Shown: positions 61,890-64,000 of the stretch, piece after piece
Layout of the letters: every line of letters begins with the position of its first letter
How positions within the stretch are numbered: the stretch's first letter is position 1
Source: Asaia bogorensis
GTDB taxonomy: Bacteria; Pseudomonadota; Alphaproteobacteria; Acetobacterales; Acetobacteraceae
Length of the DNA stretch: 64,000 nt
Reading direction: 5' to 3'
Assembly: GCA_943333505.2 (NCBI GenBank)
Contig: CALQTN020000005.1
Span: 49,118 to 113,117, forward strand
Notes under the pieces: generated by a model
Told to the model about the DNA's origin: nothing
Seen by the model: the letters and a program-made list of their open reading frames with translations, nothing else
Database searches by the model: none
Position numbers and translations under genes: made by a program

Positions 61890-63116
61890 CTACAACGCCG
61901 ATCGGTGCAGGTTTCCGCCTTGCATCACGGCCCGGATGTTACGCGCCGGATTGGCCAGCAGCGCCACGTTTTCCAACGGGTTGCCGTCGACCACCAGCAG
62001 ATCGGCAATCGCACCAGGCGCCACGACCCCAAGCCTGCCATCCATTCCGATCAGTTTCGCCGCGATCGTGGTGGCGCTCGCCAAGATCGACCGGCTGTCG
62101 AGCACCCGGGCACGGATGGCGAATTCCTCGCTTTGCCGGATTTGGGTTTCGCCGAGCAGATCGGTGCCATAGGCCATCACCACCCCGGCATCGCGCAGGA
62201 TGGCAAGGCTCGCCATACCGCCCTGGCGGACATCCTCGATCTTGGCGATTGACGCAGGTGGCAGGCCGAGGCGCGGGCCGTCTTCGGCCAAAGCCTCGAA
62301 CGTTATCAAAGTCGGCACCGCGATGCAGCCGGCTTCGGCGGCAAGCTTGGCAGTCGCGGCATCGATCAGGTTGCAGTGTTCGAGGCTATGGACACCACAA
62401 CGCACCGCGCGGGCGATGGCGGCGGAGGTATAGAGATGGGCTGATACATAGGTCTGCGCGTCGGCGGCTTCCTGCACTGCGACCCGCATTTCGTCTTCCG
62501 AATAGCCCTGCCAGGCGATCGGGTCAGTGGGCGACGATACCCCGCCATTGGCCATGATCTTGATGAATTGCGCACCCTGGCGCAATTCCTGACGCGCGGC
62601 GCGGCGGACCTCGTCCACCCCGTCAGCGATCCGCCCGAGCACGCCGAACTTGGCCTGGTAGCGATCCGGATCGCGCCCGTCATGGCGCTCGCGGTAGTCG
62701 GTATGCCCGCCAGTGCGCGACAGCGCCTTGCCGCATTGGATCAGCCGTGGTCCGACCGCGAGGCCTTGGGCAATGGCGTCTGCCAGCGGGAACATCGCGC
62801 CGCCAACATCGCGCACCGTGGTGAAGCCGCGATCGAGATAGCCGCGCAGGATCGGCAAGGCCCGCAGCAACGCCGTGGTATCGGCGAGTGCAGCATTGGC
62901 GCCGAGGTTCATCATGCTCGCGACCACGTGCACATGGCAGTCGATCAGCCCAGGCATGAGCGTCCGGCCCTTGAGGTCGATCATCATGCGCCCAGAAGCC
63001 GCACGCGGGCGGGCGGCGATGTCCTTGATGATGCCGTCCTCGATCAGGACGTGCCCTGCGACTGGCTCGGCCAGGGTGGCATCGACGATCCGGGCGTTGG
63101 TGAGCAGGATTTGCAT
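61890..63116 (-). CDS. Metal-dependent amidohydrolase (Xaa-Pro dipeptidase/imidazolonepropionase-like)
   Basis: 408 residues from ATG 63116 (MQILLTNARIVDATLAEP); an upstream in-frame ATG at 63254 adds non-conserved residues. Metal motifs: GLIDCHVHVV, FIKIMANGGVSSP (Lys bridge), YVSAHLYTS, HSLEHCNLID and AYGTDLLGE. C-terminal GVVAPGAIADLLVVDGNPLEN is typical of this amidohydrolase group. It probably hydrolyses a cyclic amide or Pro-dipeptide. Single gene; upstream is a poorly conserved gap with no partner. Confidence 0.88.
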   Translation of the reverse strand: MQILLTNARIVDATLAEPVAGHVLIEDGIIKDIAARPRAASGRMMIDLKGRTLMPGLIDCHVHVVASMMNLGANAALADTTALLRALPILRGYLDRGFTTVRDVGGAMFPLADAIAQGLAVGPRLIQCGKALSRTGGHTDYRERHDGRDPDRYQAKFGVLGRIADGVDEVRRAARQELRQGAQFIKIMANGGVSSPTDPIAWQGYSEDEMRVAVQEAADAQTYVSAHLYTSAAIARAVRCGVHSLEHCNLIDAATAKLAAEAGCIAVPTLITFEALAEDGPRLGLPPASIAKIEDVRQGGMASLAILRDAGVVMAYGTDLLGETQIRQSEEFAIRARVLDSRSILASATTIAAKLIGMDGRLGVVAPGAIADLLVVDGNPLENVALLANPARNIRAVMQGGNLHRSAL

Positions 63117-63288
63117 GCGGCTGTACTCCGAGCGTCTGGCCACCTTAAAGGATTTCAGCGCCGTGCAAAAATCACCTTTCCACCATTGAAAGCCCACCGT
63201 TGGGGGGGTGACACTCCCACCGGGAGCATTATACAACCGTGACAGAAGGGACAATTATGACTTTTTTTAGTAACGTCCGACCGTCGCG

Positions 63289-63860
63289 GTGACCCAGGAA
63301 TACTTCGCGTTCGTCGTCGCAACCCTTGTCGGCAATGCGGTGTTCTGCGCCTGGATTCTCAGCCGTCGATTTGTCCTTAAAATTTTTAAGCATCCGGATC
63401 GGATTGAGGCTGGATCGGCATCCACCGTCGCGGTCATGTTCAGCTTGTTCCTCGCCTTCAGCACGTCGGACATCTATCAGCGTTCCCGTGATCTCAACCT
63501 CGCGGTGCAGAAGGAAGTCAGCCTGGCGCGCTCGATCTTCAAATTTTCCGAAGCGGTGGGCGAATCCGCCAATCCGGTCCGTGACTCCCTGATCGAATAT
63601 TTGCAGGCGGTTACGACGCTGGAAGAAGGCTGGCTCGAAAAGCCCGTGACATCCGATAGCCCGGCGCAGGATACCGCCGATACGCTGGTGCAGGTTGCGA
63701 CTTTATTCGTGGTGCAAAGCCCAGCACCACCCGCAGTAAAGTCCTTGATTGTAACTAAAATTGACGAACTTCGGCAGGCGCGGACCGAACGAATTACCGG
63801 ATCGCGCAAATCTAGCGGTATTCCCCAATGGATTGTCTTGACAGTGGTAGCGAGTAACTG
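63289..63860 (+). pseudogene. DUF4239-like membrane protein interrupted by an insertion sequence
   Basis: Starts at GTG 63289 with a hydrophobic segment (FAFVVATLVGNAVFCAWILS), then a second (STVAVMFSLFLAFSTSDIYQ) and a coiled region with ARSIFKFSEAVGESANPVRD and KIDELRQARTERITGSRKSS, a topology like the DUF4239/bestrophin-like family. The conserved C-terminal membrane half stops at PQWIVLTVVAS around 63850, after which the frame reads unrelated DNA that fits transposase in reverse. So the gene is broken at its 3' end. Confidence 0.6.
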
Positions 63861-63861
63861 C

Positions 63862-64000
63862 TCACCCCACCCCGACCAACGGGTATCCGAATAACGCATT
63901 TCGGGTCGCATCGAGCACGGATCGTCCGGTGAGTTTCGCTGTGCTTCCCATCGACCTGAAGGCAGCATAGGCCTCTGCACCCCATTCGCTGCGGAATCCA
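63862..64000 (-). mobile_element. C-terminal end of an IS-type (IS66-like) transposase, cut by the window edge
   Basis: On the minus strand the frame from 64000 down to a TGA at 63862-63864 reads FRSEWGAEAYAAFRSMGSTA and ends in ALFGYPLVGVG. The FRSEWGAxAYAA stretch resembles the C-terminal end of IS66-type transposases as I remember them. The element runs beyond the window. Its left end must lie close to 63840-63860, where the membrane protein frame is lost. No inverted repeat can be checked without the other end. Confidence 0.5.

Overview
The window looks like chromosome of a GC-rich alphaproteobacterium, most likely Rhodospirillales/Acetobacteraceae. This is inferred from gene order (ffh-rpsP-rimM-trmD-rplS-leuCDB; dut-coaBC-ubiE|mutM-enoyl-CoA hydratase-rpsT-dnaA) and from protein character; no 16S rRNA gene is present. 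Several lineage-style intergenic palindromes sit at gene ends.

Layout. 1-5.9 kb: a membrane AraC regulator (cut by the left edge), a secreted alpha/beta hydrolase, and an arsenate operon (arsR-arsC fusion, arsJ-linked GAPDH, arsJ), with a PEP-CTERM protein antisense to the arsJ end. 5.9-19.9 kb: a complete nitrate respiration block. A Crp/Fnr regulator diverges from narK1K2 (fused)-narG-H-J-I-ppiC-moaA-mog-nnrS; two FNR-type boxes lie in the shared promoter region and the genes are nearly all overlapping or tightly spaced. 19.9-28.6 kb: accessory catabolism, comprising an acetamidase, a cyclophilin, an oxidoreductase/HD-protein/aminotransferase operon, decayed gene remnants, and an acyl-CoA dehydrogenase pair with an SDR. 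28.7-35.8 kb: a two-component system diverging from a giant RTX adhesin-like protein, with four 11-bp-phased repeats between them. 36.1-43 kb: tRNA-Arg(ACG) and the leuCDB/rplS/trmD/rimM/rpsP/ffh block, all on the minus strand. 43.2-49 kb: an orphan response regulator, an SDR, a broken HD gene, a lineage hypothetical protein and a NitT/TauT-like ABC transporter lacking a binding protein. 49.1-55.4 kb: the dnaA neighbourhood. 55.4-64 kb: REP-like hairpins, a Tat-exported 5'-nucleotidase, an nfu/nitroreductase/mbfA/cytochrome b561/APC permease run, a DedA protein with no normal start codon, an amidohydrolase, and a membrane protein gene broken by an IS-type transposase at the right edge.

How parts work together. 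The nar block encodes nitrate import, its reduction at the membrane, folding and assembly helpers and two molybdenum-cofactor steps, so it is close to a self-contained anaerobic nitrate module under FNR/DNR-type control. The ars operon would turn arsenate into 1-arseno-3-phosphoglycerate and export it. The least explained parts are the oxidase/PhnZ-like HD protein/HisC-like operon (21.9-24.8 kb), the paired palindromes upstream of ffh, the phased repeats at 30.8 kb and the composite palindromic repeats that supply stop codons to neighbouring genes. I saw no clearly new defence or CRISPR system.
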